Assembly (NCBI GenBank): GCA_964523015.1
Contig: CAZFXN010000005.1
Coordinates: 1 to 64,000 of the forward strand
Direction: 5' to 3'
DNA length: 64,000 bases
From: JAWXBT01 sp964523015
GTDB lineage: Bacteria; Bdellovibrionota_C; UBA2361; J135
The translations under genes and the position numbers were made by a program. Shown here piece after piece: positions 9,070-16,615 of this stretch (its first letter is position 1; each line of letters starts with the position of its first letter). The notes below the pieces were generated by a model that made no database searches, was not told the DNA's origin, and saw nothing but the letters and a program-made list of their open reading frames with translations.

Positions 9070-10253
9070 AATGGATCTCCAGTTTTAGATGTCTTTATGG
9101 CATCTCGATAAAGAGTCAGTATTTCTTTAGTAACATGAGGAGTTGAATACCGTTCAATATCTATTAAGATCTCATCACCTCGATCTCTTGTTCTATATTT
9201 CTTAAGTCCTTCTAATAATCCAGTTGTTAAGGATTTCTGTGAAAAATCAGAACAACAGATATCATTCTCATCAATTAACTCTTTAATAGCTGGAACTGGT
9301 CTACATACAATAGGAGTGCCTTGAAACTTTGCTTCAAGAACAGGCAAACTAAACCCTTCGGCTAATGATGGAACAACTAAGAATAGTGCACCAGCATAAA
9401 GGTGGGATAGTTCATCTCTAGAAACTGTGCCAAGAAAATTCACATCTGTAAAATCAGTTACACCCTTAAGTACTTTAGCGAGATATTCAGGATCTGGAAT
9501 GCCACTACCTGCCAAGGCAAGTTTGATCCCTGGATATTCGGAGCGAACCTTCTGAAAAGAACGTAAAAGATCGGTGACACCTTTATGGGGTTTTAAGTTA
9601 GAGAAAACCCCAAGGATATACTCCTCATTCACAAGCCCAAACTTCGTAGCAAGTGGCTCTGTTATATCACGAACAGAGTTCATTTTAGGATCTATGGCAT
9701 TTGGAATAACCTCAATCTTTGAACTCTCTTTACCTAATAAATTACATAAAGCTCTCTTTGAAGACTCACTAACAGTGATAACTTTACTCGCTCTCTTAAG
9801 GGCAGATCTAATTAAAAACTTAGCAATTATTGGGTAAAAGGATCTCTCTGGATGAGTAACATGAATAACATCATGAATAGTTACAACTGATGGAATTCCA
9901 ATGTTATATGGCAAGGTATAGTGAGGAACATGAAATATATCGAATTCTGACATATCTATCCGACGTGCTAAGCCAAGCATCTCATCAAAGGAGTAGCTCT
10001 TAGCGTTATCTTCAATAACACTAAATCCCTTAATGCCACGCAAGAATGTTCTTCTCTCTCGTGAGGTAATCAAAGTTAGCTCAACCTTGTCAGACTCTAA
10101 GAGCCCAACAATAAGATTGTGGATATAGACTCCAATACCCCCATCACCCAATTTTCTTGCATCGAGCAAAACTCGAAGCTTTCTATTTAGGGCATTGTGG
10201 GAATCAGAGTGGTATCGTTCTTCAGTGCTTTGCGCTTCCAAGACCTCGACCAC
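9066..10253 (-). CDS. Glycosyltransferase family 4 (mannosyl/rhamnosyltransferase-like)
   Basis: A 395-aa GT-B glycosyltransferase. The acceptor domain has LLDARKLGDGGIGVYIHNLI and FDIFHVPHYTLPY. The donor domain has GVFSNLKPHKGVTDLLRSF, FLGTVSRDELSHLYAGALFLVVPSLAEGF and SLPVLEAKFQGTPIV; the EGFSLPVLEA stretch is the EX7E-type nucleotide-sugar site. It adds a sugar to the lipid-linked repeat unit on the cytosolic face of the membrane. The first codon is GTG, and the first 25 residues are poorly conserved in style, so the true start is uncertain. It overlaps the upstream GT2 gene by about 30 nt and the downstream GT4 gene by 4 nt. Confidence 0.9.
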   Translation of the reverse strand: MVEVLEAQSTEERYHSDSHNALNRKLRVLLDARKLGDGGIGVYIHNLIVGLLESDKVELTLITSRERRTFLRGIKGFSVIEDNAKSYSFDEMLGLARRIDMSEFDIFHVPHYTLPYNIGIPSVVTIHDVIHVTHPERSFYPIIAKFLIRSALKRASKVITVSESSKRALCNLLGKESSKIEVIPNAIDPKMNSVRDITEPLATKFGLVNEEYILGVFSNLKPHKGVTDLLRSFQKVRSEYPGIKLALAGSGIPDPEYLAKVLKGVTDFTDVNFLGTVSRDELSHLYAGALFLVVPSLAEGFSLPVLEAKFQGTPIVCRPVPAIKELIDENDICCSDFSQKSLTTGLLEGLKKYRTRDRGDEILIDIERYSTPHVTKEILTLYRDAIKTSKTGDPL

Positions 10254-11229
10254 CTACAACAGATAATAATTCACCGTCTTTATTGCCCCCTATAATAATT
10301 TTACGGACAACATAGATCGGTTTAGATTGTGACTCATAATAAGTCCGAGCTAAGACCTCTGCCAGAAGGCCAAAACAGAAAAATTGTACTCCAATAATGA
10401 CTAAGACAACACCCAAAGTTAAAAGTGGTCGATTAGCCATTCCAATCTGATAAAAGAATCTCTGATAGGTCATTAAAGCCATAATGCCCAATCCTAAACC
10501 ACCAGTTAATAAACCAACTGATCCAAAAAGATGAATTGGTCGCTTTGAATATCCTAGGAGAAATTTTACAGTAATAAGATCTAGGACTACTCGTAAGGTT
10601 CGTGATATTCCATACTTAGTTGTTCCAGCCTTACGAGGTCTATGATTAACCGGCATTTCAAAGATCTTTGCTCCCATCTCTGCTGCAAATGCTGGAATAA
10701 ATCTGTGCATCTCACCATAGAGGCGAATGCCTCGGGCGATGTCTCCAGTCATGACCTTAAGAGTACATCCATAATCATGCAGATTAACATTAGTGGATTT
10801 TGATATTATCCAATTAGCTATTTTACTTGGTAATTTGCGGCTGATGAAAGCATCCTTTCTCTTTTTCCTCCATCCAGCAACGAGATCGTATCCTTCCTCC
10901 AATTTCTGAACCATTCTTGGAATTTCGGCGGGATCATTTTGTAGATCACCATCTAAGGTTGCGACGATATCGTAAATAGAATGCTCAAGGCCTGCAGCCA
11001 TTGCAGCCGTCTGTCCAAAATTTCTTCTAAATTGAATTAACTTTAAAGATGGATCGTTCCCTGCCACCTCTAACAATGTCTTAATGGTTTGATCTTTGGA
11101 ACCATCATCTACAAAGATGATCTCATAGGGCATCTGCAATGTACCAAGGACAGAGGAAAGCTCTTGATACGATTCTGCAACATTTAATTCTTCATTATAA
11201 ACTGGGATAACTACTGAGATACCTTTCAT
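10222..11229 (-). CDS. Glycosyltransferase family 2 with C-terminal membrane segments (DPM1/GtrB-like)
   Basis: A 335-aa processive-type GT2 protein starting GISVVIPVYNEELN, with the DDGSKDQT and DLQNDP metal/nucleotide motifs and the RRNFGQTAAMAAG block. It ends with two hydrophobic segments (LFGSVGLLTGGLGLGIMAL; PLLTLGVVLVIIGVQFFCFG). Such enzymes load a sugar on undecaprenyl phosphate, or act in lipid-linked sugar modification. The start chosen is the ATG at 11227-11229, because GGAGG lies just upstream; the ATG 12 nt earlier overlaps that Shine-Dalgarno sequence. It is separated from the cupin gene by the HNH element. Confidence 0.92.
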   Translation of the reverse strand: MKGISVVIPVYNEELNVAESYQELSSVLGTLQMPYEIIFVDDGSKDQTIKTLLEVAGNDPSLKLIQFRRNFGQTAAMAAGLEHSIYDIVATLDGDLQNDPAEIPRMVQKLEEGYDLVAGWRKKRKDAFISRKLPSKIANWIISKSTNVNLHDYGCTLKVMTGDIARGIRLYGEMHRFIPAFAAEMGAKIFEMPVNHRPRKAGTTKYGISRTLRVVLDLITVKFLLGYSKRPIHLFGSVGLLTGGLGLGIMALMTYQRFFYQIGMANRPLLTLGVVLVIIGVQFFCFGLLAEVLARTYYESQSKPIYVVRKIIIGGNKDGELLSVVGGRGLGSAKH

Positions 11230-11384
11230 TTTTACCTCCATTTTGGCTCAGCATGATACTATACCTAAGGAAGTTAGGAAACTAGGGAACTCACTGATAT
11301 TATTATAGATCTATTTGCAAAATTGACTATATGGCAGATGACAGAATAATTGCGCCATTTATATAATTACTGAATTTAATACCC

Positions 11385-11410
11385 TCGAACTTCACCGGTG
11401 AAGTTCGATC
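11385..11410. repeat. Perfect 24-bp palindrome; left flanking repeat of the HNH element
   Basis: TCGAACTTCACC at 11385-11396 is followed immediately by its exact reverse complement to 11408. The core 11389-11410 matches 20 of 22 positions of a direct copy at 12692-12713. It lies 14 nt beyond the end of the HNH gene. Confidence 0.95.
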
Positions 11411-11423
11411 CTACCTAGTATAC

Positions 11424-12362
11424 CTACCTTCTATACCCCTCCCCAAAAGATTTTGCTGCAAGAAATTTATTATGCTGAGAGCAGAGCAGCCGTAAGTTCT
11501 CTAAGTTACTTTTACCACCTAAAGCAAAAGGTTTGATGTGATCGATCTGTAAGTGATGCTTATTGCAGCACCTAACTCCATTAGGAGAAACAAAACTACA
11601 TTGTTCATGATCACGAGCAAAGATCACTCGTTTTACCGATCTAGGTATATAGCGTGAATTTTCGTTTGATGAGGATTGTTTTCTTGCCTTAGCGGGAGAC
11701 AGGACATGGGAGGTTAGATAATTTGCAGTCAGTTTTTCAAAGATCTTCACTAAAGAAAGATTGTTCCCTAGACAATTTGAAAGCCTATATTGAACAGTTT
11801 TGAATTGCTCATAAATTTCTTTGGATACTGAAAATCTAAGTTCATATCGCTCTTCTTTAGGTCCAGTTTGAATTTCAGCTTTTATTTCTAGGCTGGATGT
11901 GAATAAACTGCCAATAGGATCGCTTGGTATTGATTTTGTAACTATCGGTTTTATCTCCTCCCTTGGCTTTAAAATTGGCCTATCTTTATTGACGATTGCT
12001 TCAACTTCTCTCTTCGATTTACCAATAATAGCCTTAGCTTTTGATGTATCTTCCTTAAGGCTGTTTGCCACAATTGATAGAGTACATAGATTAACAGTTC
12101 CTTTGAGGAACTCTGCTTTTAGAGCTGGATTGTCCCTTAAACACCGCCCATTCAGGATCCTTCGATACGCACTTCCATCAGAATATTTTAACTTCCTTAC
12201 GCAGTAATCAAAAAGGCTTGCGTATCCCTGTTCCAGAAACAATCTTCTTTCTTCAAACTCAACTAGGTGTTCTAAAAACTTTAACATAACTTGTCGCTCT
12301 TTGCTTGTTAGAATCAAAAGTCTATTTTCTAGTTCACTGTTTGATAGATTTTCTATCTCCAT
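11424..12362 (-). CDS. HNH endonuclease domain protein
   Basis: A 312-aa protein. Residues about 1-125 form a helical region (ELENRLLILTSKERQVMLKFLEH, YASLFDYCVRKLKYSDGSAYRR) seen in many stand-alone HNH proteins. A variable linker follows, then the C-terminal HNH nuclease with CNKHHLQIDHIKPFALGG, NLENLRLLC and QHN. Zn or structural Cys are at CSFVSPNGVRCC and LLCSQHN, and the DH and HN residues of the beta-beta-alpha-metal core are intact. Target and biological role are unknown. It could be a selfish endonuclease, a defence nuclease or a remnant of a larger element. It shares strand and AT-richness with its neighbours, so any transfer is old or from a similar genome. Confidence 0.9.
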   Translation of the reverse strand: MEIENLSNSELENRLLILTSKERQVMLKFLEHLVEFEERRLFLEQGYASLFDYCVRKLKYSDGSAYRRILNGRCLRDNPALKAEFLKGTVNLCTLSIVANSLKEDTSKAKAIIGKSKREVEAIVNKDRPILKPREEIKPIVTKSIPSDPIGSLFTSSLEIKAEIQTGPKEERYELRFSVSKEIYEQFKTVQYRLSNCLGNNLSLVKIFEKLTANYLTSHVLSPAKARKQSSSNENSRYIPRSVKRVIFARDHEQCSFVSPNGVRCCNKHHLQIDHIKPFALGGKSNLENLRLLCSQHNKFLAAKSFGEGYRR

Positions 12363-12691
12363 ATTGCCATCACTAATAAATAATTATTTTATATGTATAA
12401 CATGGGTATTTTTGGGGCTAGTATTTGCACGCCATAAAGAGATCTCAGTCACGATTAAGAAATATTATGTTTTTATTTTTTCGAGGGTCCCGCCATCAAG
12501 CAGGTGTCATTAACATATGAATTTAGATCCAATTCAGTTCTAAAAATTCTTGACCACAAAAATCTTGTCAAGAGACAAATGCTATTTTTTAGTTTTTATG
12601 AAATATTTCTAGAACTGAAGGGTGATTATAAAAATGACTAGACCTATTTTCAGTGGATCTTTTTTTACGCGTTTCCAAGTTTCAGATCCCT
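12363..12691. other. Gene-free leader of the HNH gene with a 15-bp inverted repeat
   Basis: No credible ORF. TTCAGTTCTAAAAAT at 12533-12547 and its reverse complement (one mismatch) at 12605-12619 can form a long stem with a 57-nt loop. The run around 12580-12600 is T-rich. This may be a regulatory leader, a terminus-like structure of the element, or a small RNA; no promoter consensus is convincing. Confidence 0.55.
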
Positions 12692-12713
12692 ACCTCACCG
12701 GTGAAGTACGATC
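12692..12713. repeat. Right flanking CACCGGTG repeat of the HNH element
   Basis: A 22-nt direct copy (two mismatches) of 11389-11410, centred on CACCGGTG. It lies 25 nt downstream of the cupin stop codon. The palindrome is imperfect here: TAC/GTA arms and the TCACCGGTGA core pair, with one mismatched position between. Confidence 0.85.
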
Positions 12714-12738
12714 TTGTTATTCTTAATTTTCAAGAAAA

Positions 12739-13122
12739 TTATTCTAGGATTATTGTTCTACCACCTTTATTCTGGGTAATGCCGATCACGATATAGTCAA
12801 CTGGGGTTGATCCAGTGTTCCGCATTAGATGAACTTTCATTGGCTCAATAATAACGGCATCTCCTGGATCAAGCTTTGCTGATTCCCCATCAATGACAAT
12901 TTCTGCCTCTCCATTGATCATCACAAAAACCTCCTCCATATCTTCATGATAGTGAGCTCTAAAGACACCACCAACCGGCATCTGTGCCCAGTTCACCATC
13001 TGAACCTGTCCCTTTAAAAGATCCTCTTTTTGAGCCAAGATCCGTTTTAATACTCCTGGGTTTTTTGGATCTTCATGAGAAGCGGGTACAAAATCTATTT
13101 TACCACCTTTAATTATCTTCAT
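12739..13122 (-). CDS. Small cupin-domain protein
   Basis: A 127-aa single-domain cupin. The first metal-binding motif region is RAHYHEDMEEVFVMINGEAEI and the second is PGDAVIIEPMKVHLMRNTG, giving the His/His/Glu/His set typical of cupin_2 proteins. No signal peptide. Its place between polysaccharide glycosyltransferases suggests a sugar-nucleotide isomerase/epimerase or a regulatory role, but substrate cannot be inferred from the cupin fold alone. It starts 19 nt after the upstream glycosyltransferase stop. Confidence 0.85.
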   Translation of the reverse strand: MKIIKGGKIDFVPASHEDPKNPGVLKRILAQKEDLLKGQVQMVNWAQMPVGGVFRAHYHEDMEEVFVMINGEAEIVIDGESAKLDPGDAVIIEPMKVHLMRNTGSTPVDYIVIGITQNKGGRTIILE

Positions 13123-13141
13123 CTAAAGATCCTTCCAAAGA

Positions 13142-14314
13142 TTAGAAATTATAAAAAAGCTCTAAGTACTGATCGCAGATCCGTTCCCAAGAATACTCTT
13201 TATCTGCACGAGCTTTGGCTAATTTTTGTAACCGCCCTCTCTCTTCCGTATGACCTACAAGATAACTTAAACGCTTTGCCAGCTCGGCAAAATCATTTAC
13301 AGAATAAAATACACCGGCATCACCTAACACTTCCACATTCTCTGGTGTGCCATTTGCAATAACACAATTACCATAGGCCATCGCCTCAACTAATGCTGGG
13401 TGAGTTCCTCCAACTTCAGTGGCCTGAATATATAGATAACAGTGCGATTGCAATTCATGGTAGTCCGCACCAAATTTAAATCCGGCAAATATAACTTTTT
13501 TCGCTGTATTTTTCTCTGTATTATTCTCTCCGTTAGTGGACATGATCTTAGAAGCTTCTAGCTTTAAGCTTTCCTTATAACTTGTGGCATATGGTGCATC
13601 GCCAACAACTACTAAAGGCAAATTGCATTCTGATAAACCGTAAGCTTTTATTACTCCAAGCGCATTATTCTCAGGCTCCAATCTAGAAACATAAAGAATA
13701 TATTTTTCAGGATGAATCCCTAAACTTGATAAAACTAATCCTGAATCTTTTTTAATGGCAGTCCCGCCATATGCAATAACTGAACTCTGACAACGGTAAG
13801 TTTGTAAGTAGTAATCTGCGATAACCTTCGCATCGGCAACAATACGGGTAGCAAACCAAGTAGAGGTAATCTCCCCTATCCGATACCAAAGCCTACCTAG
13901 CGCATTCCATTTTGATCTTCGACGCTCAATACCATCTACATTTATAAAAAGTGGCAAGCCTCTTAATCTCACTAAAAAAGAGAATGGGCTATTAGCTGCA
14001 TTACATAAAAGAGCTACATCATATCTGCGTCGGAATAGATCTAAAAAGCTAAACAATGAATGTAGAATTGTTTCAAGATATTTGTGTCTTACTGTTGGCA
14101 AAAAAACTTGGGTTACTCCCTTATACGAAGTTTCAATAGGCTTAGCTTCACCAAAAAATCTCCTACAATAAACTGTAACTTCATGTCCTCTTTCGACAAG
14201 TCTACTTGATAACTCTTCGGCAAAGGTCTCAAAGCCTCCGTACCTAGCAGGAATACCTCTAGTTCCAAGGAGTGCTATCTTAAGTTTTTTTTTCTGAGTG
14301 TCTTTTTTTTGCAT
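13142..14314 (-). CDS. Glycosyltransferase family 4 with DUF1972 N-terminus
   Basis: A 390-aa protein. The N-terminal block ALLGTRGIPARYGGFETFAEE with VTVYCRR is diagnostic of DUF1972 glycosyltransferases, often annotated as rhamnosyltransferases of capsule loci. The C-terminal donor domain has LYVSRLEPENNALGVIKAY, VGDAPY and EVGGTHPALVEAMAYGN. Acts at the cytosolic membrane face. It is the first gene of the minus-strand polysaccharide operon, so the operon promoter should lie in 14315-14480, shared divergently with the histidine kinase gene. The basic start MQKKDTQKKKLK is not conserved in the family and may be slightly overlong. Confidence 0.92.
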   Translation of the reverse strand: MQKKDTQKKKLKIALLGTRGIPARYGGFETFAEELSSRLVERGHEVTVYCRRFFGEAKPIETSYKGVTQVFLPTVRHKYLETILHSLFSFLDLFRRRYDVALLCNAANSPFSFLVRLRGLPLFINVDGIERRRSKWNALGRLWYRIGEITSTWFATRIVADAKVIADYYLQTYRCQSSVIAYGGTAIKKDSGLVLSSLGIHPEKYILYVSRLEPENNALGVIKAYGLSECNLPLVVVGDAPYATSYKESLKLEASKIMSTNGENNTEKNTAKKVIFAGFKFGADYHELQSHCYLYIQATEVGGTHPALVEAMAYGNCVIANGTPENVEVLGDAGVFYSVNDFAELAKRLSYLVGHTEERGRLQKLAKARADKEYSWERICDQYLELFYNF

Positions 14315-14480
14315 AACGATTTTGGATACTTACATATATGATATTGTGTTGCCAAGATCTCTAAAGAAAGTCCTTCGCTAGAGGCACTGGTCTGACTATA
14401 ATCCTAGGGTAGCCTCTCGAGGTATTCTTATAGTATCAGATAGTCTTTGTTTGTCATTTCGTGGTGTATAAGGTGGCAAC

Positions 14481-16466
14481 GTGAAACAGTTCTCTCCAAC
14501 TCTAACCAAAGGGTTCAAAACTCCCCCGGGCGGTAGCCCATTAATCGATACATTAGTTAAGCGATCCGGCATATTTATGTTTAGCTATTCACTGACACAT
14601 AGAACCCTCCTTTCTTGGAGTGAAAATGCTGAAGAGATCTTGGGAGTAAAAGATATTTCAATCTCCAGAGATGGTAATTTGTTTTTAAGACATGTTCATC
14701 CGGATGATCGTTATGCCCTGCTAACTGAGCTTGAAAAAGGATTTAAAGGAGAGAGTGATTATCGGGCAACTTATAGATGGATAAGACCTGATTCAAATGA
14801 GATACGTTGGCTGCACTGTCGTGCAGGACTAGTAAGATCTCCTGAAGGGGATCTCTTTGAGGGAATTATCGTTGATCTCTCACAAGAGTTTACAGGAGAA
14901 ACTAGTCGTATCGCCGGTCCTGACTCTATCCAAACTGTTATCTCTTCCTTTCCAACTCTAGTTTTTACTACGGATCGTGATTTAAGGCTTTTAAGAATTA
15001 ACCGTCCCAACGGTCCCCAACTCTTTAATTTTGGAGATGAGAATTTCTCTTTTGATGCGCTAAAAATAGGAAAACCTCTAACTGCTGCATTTGCTGATGA
15101 AGAGCTAGTCAAAGATTATAAAAAAATCTCAGATTCTATTCTGGATGGAAAAGTCTCTCACCATCGCCGCAGGATCTCATTAGAGGAAACGGTATATAAT
15201 TTAGAGATCTCCCCTCTCCTAGATAACGGGTTAGTTCAAGGGTTACTTTTTATAATCTCAGATATCTCTGAATTAGTTAGATTAGAAAGCGATATGGCTA
15301 ACCTACAAAAAGCTGAAGGATTAAGCTTACTAGCTGCTGGTGTTGCACATAATTTTAATAATGCTCTTCAAGGCATTTTAGGTCATGCCTCAATCCTAAC
15401 TTTGCACCCTGAAAATACTGAGTTCGTTACAAAAGCAGGAGATGCAATCGTAGAATTAGTAAATCGTGCTTCAGAATTAACTCAACAGCTTCTAGCGAAT
15501 AACCAGGATAATTCTGATGAGCCAATTATGCTGGATCTAAACACCATCGCTATGTCAGCGATTAATTCCCTAGAAGATCTTTTTACCTCTGGAATTAAAG
15601 TTGCAGTGACATTTGGAAATCCAGAAAAAGTGAAAGCTCCCCGTAAACCATTAACTGATGCAATTATTGCAATCTTAAGAAATGCTAAAGAAGCTGTCTC
15701 TCAAGGAGAATCAAGCACCAAGACCCTATCAATAAAAACTGCTCAGATTAGGTTATCTGATTGTGAAATCTCTGATCTTGCTGCGGGTACCTACACTAAG
15801 CTGAGTATTACTGATTCCGGAAGTGGCATGGGAAGCAGTACATTAAAAAGATGCTTTGAGCCTTTCTTTACAACTAAGGAACGAGATGCCTCAACTGGTG
15901 TTGGAATCAAACCAAGTGGCCTAGGCTTACCAAAATCATTATCACTAATCCGAGATCTCGGTGGTACAGTTGAAGTTGAAAGTATAAAAGATCTTGGAAC
16001 AACAGTTGCGATATATCTCCCTGTTTCTGAGACTATACTTGAAAATGTCAGCGACAAAATCACTCCTCTTCGTCGGCGTAATCCTGTTATTCTTATTGTC
16101 GATGACGATCATATGGTCTTACAGACTGTAAAAAATATGATCCAAGATCTTGGCTTTGATTGTATTACTGCTGAAGATTCAAAAAAGGCGTGTTCTATAC
16201 TTAAGCAATATAGTCGCAGCATTAAACTGGTCCTTCTTGATGCTGTGATGCCGGGAGCAGATGGGGCGACTGTTTTAAAAAGTTTGAAGCGAATTAACGC
16301 AAATGTAACAGTAGTCGGATTCTCCGGCGCGACCCCTCAACAAACTCTCCCTTTACTTAAAGCTGGAGCTATTCAGATTCTTAGAAAGCCAGTTGGCCAG
16401 GCAGAACTTAAGCAAGTAATTGATTCAACTATCAATCAAAAAAAGTACATGCTAGGATATGAATAG
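14481..16466 (+). CDS. Hybrid PAS sensor histidine kinase with C-terminal receiver
   Basis: A 661-aa soluble kinase. PAS domains occupy about residues 25-270 (VHPDDRYAL and WLHCRAGLVRSPEG with a PAC end, then a second PAS). The dimerisation helix has the phospho-acceptor in AAGVAHNFNNALQG, and the ATPase domain has DSGSGM and the EPFFTTKE box. The receiver has ILIVDDDHMV, phospho-Asp in LVLLDAVMPGADG and the conserved K in LRKPVG. No membrane segment, so it senses a cytosolic signal. GTG start with AAGGTGG upstream. It is divergent from the polysaccharide operon, which it might regulate; that link is only positional. Confidence 0.93.
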   Translation: MKQFSPTLTKGFKTPPGGSPLIDTLVKRSGIFMFSYSLTHRTLLSWSENAEEILGVKDISISRDGNLFLRHVHPDDRYALLTELEKGFKGESDYRATYRWIRPDSNEIRWLHCRAGLVRSPEGDLFEGIIVDLSQEFTGETSRIAGPDSIQTVISSFPTLVFTTDRDLRLLRINRPNGPQLFNFGDENFSFDALKIGKPLTAAFADEELVKDYKKISDSILDGKVSHHRRRISLEETVYNLEISPLLDNGLVQGLLFIISDISELVRLESDMANLQKAEGLSLLAAGVAHNFNNALQGILGHASILTLHPENTEFVTKAGDAIVELVNRASELTQQLLANNQDNSDEPIMLDLNTIAMSAINSLEDLFTSGIKVAVTFGNPEKVKAPRKPLTDAIIAILRNAKEAVSQGESSTKTLSIKTAQIRLSDCEISDLAAGTYTKLSITDSGSGMGSSTLKRCFEPFFTTKERDASTGVGIKPSGLGLPKSLSLIRDLGGTVEVESIKDLGTTVAIYLPVSETILENVSDKITPLRRRNPVILIVDDDHMVLQTVKNMIQDLGFDCITAEDSKKACSILKQYSRSIKLVLLDAVMPGADGATVLKSLKRINANVTVVGFSGATPQQTLPLLKAGAIQILRKPVGQAELKQVIDSTINQKKYMLGYE

Positions 16467-16615
16467 AATAGGTCTTCTAATTATAGATTTACCCTTGCAA
16501 GAGAAACGAAAATTCATGATACATGGAGGTCTAAACAGGCCATAACAATGCCAAACGACTAGTTATGTCCAAAATTCTTTGTGGGTAATGGAACTCTAAG
16601 TTAGCATTAGGTTTT

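Larger units (their letters stand above)
11389..12713. mobile_element. Candidate HNH endonuclease element bounded by 22-nt repeats
   Basis: A single HNH endonuclease gene is enclosed by two direct 22-nt repeats (20/22 identical), each centred on CACCGGTG. The unit sits between the cupin and GT2 genes of a minus-strand polysaccharide operon and is functionally foreign to it. A 15-bp inverted repeat lies in the leader of the HNH gene. No transposase, integrase, intron structure or further insertion-sequence feature was seen. The mobile status is inferred from the repeats and context; this does not match an insertion-sequence family I can name. Confidence 0.5.
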
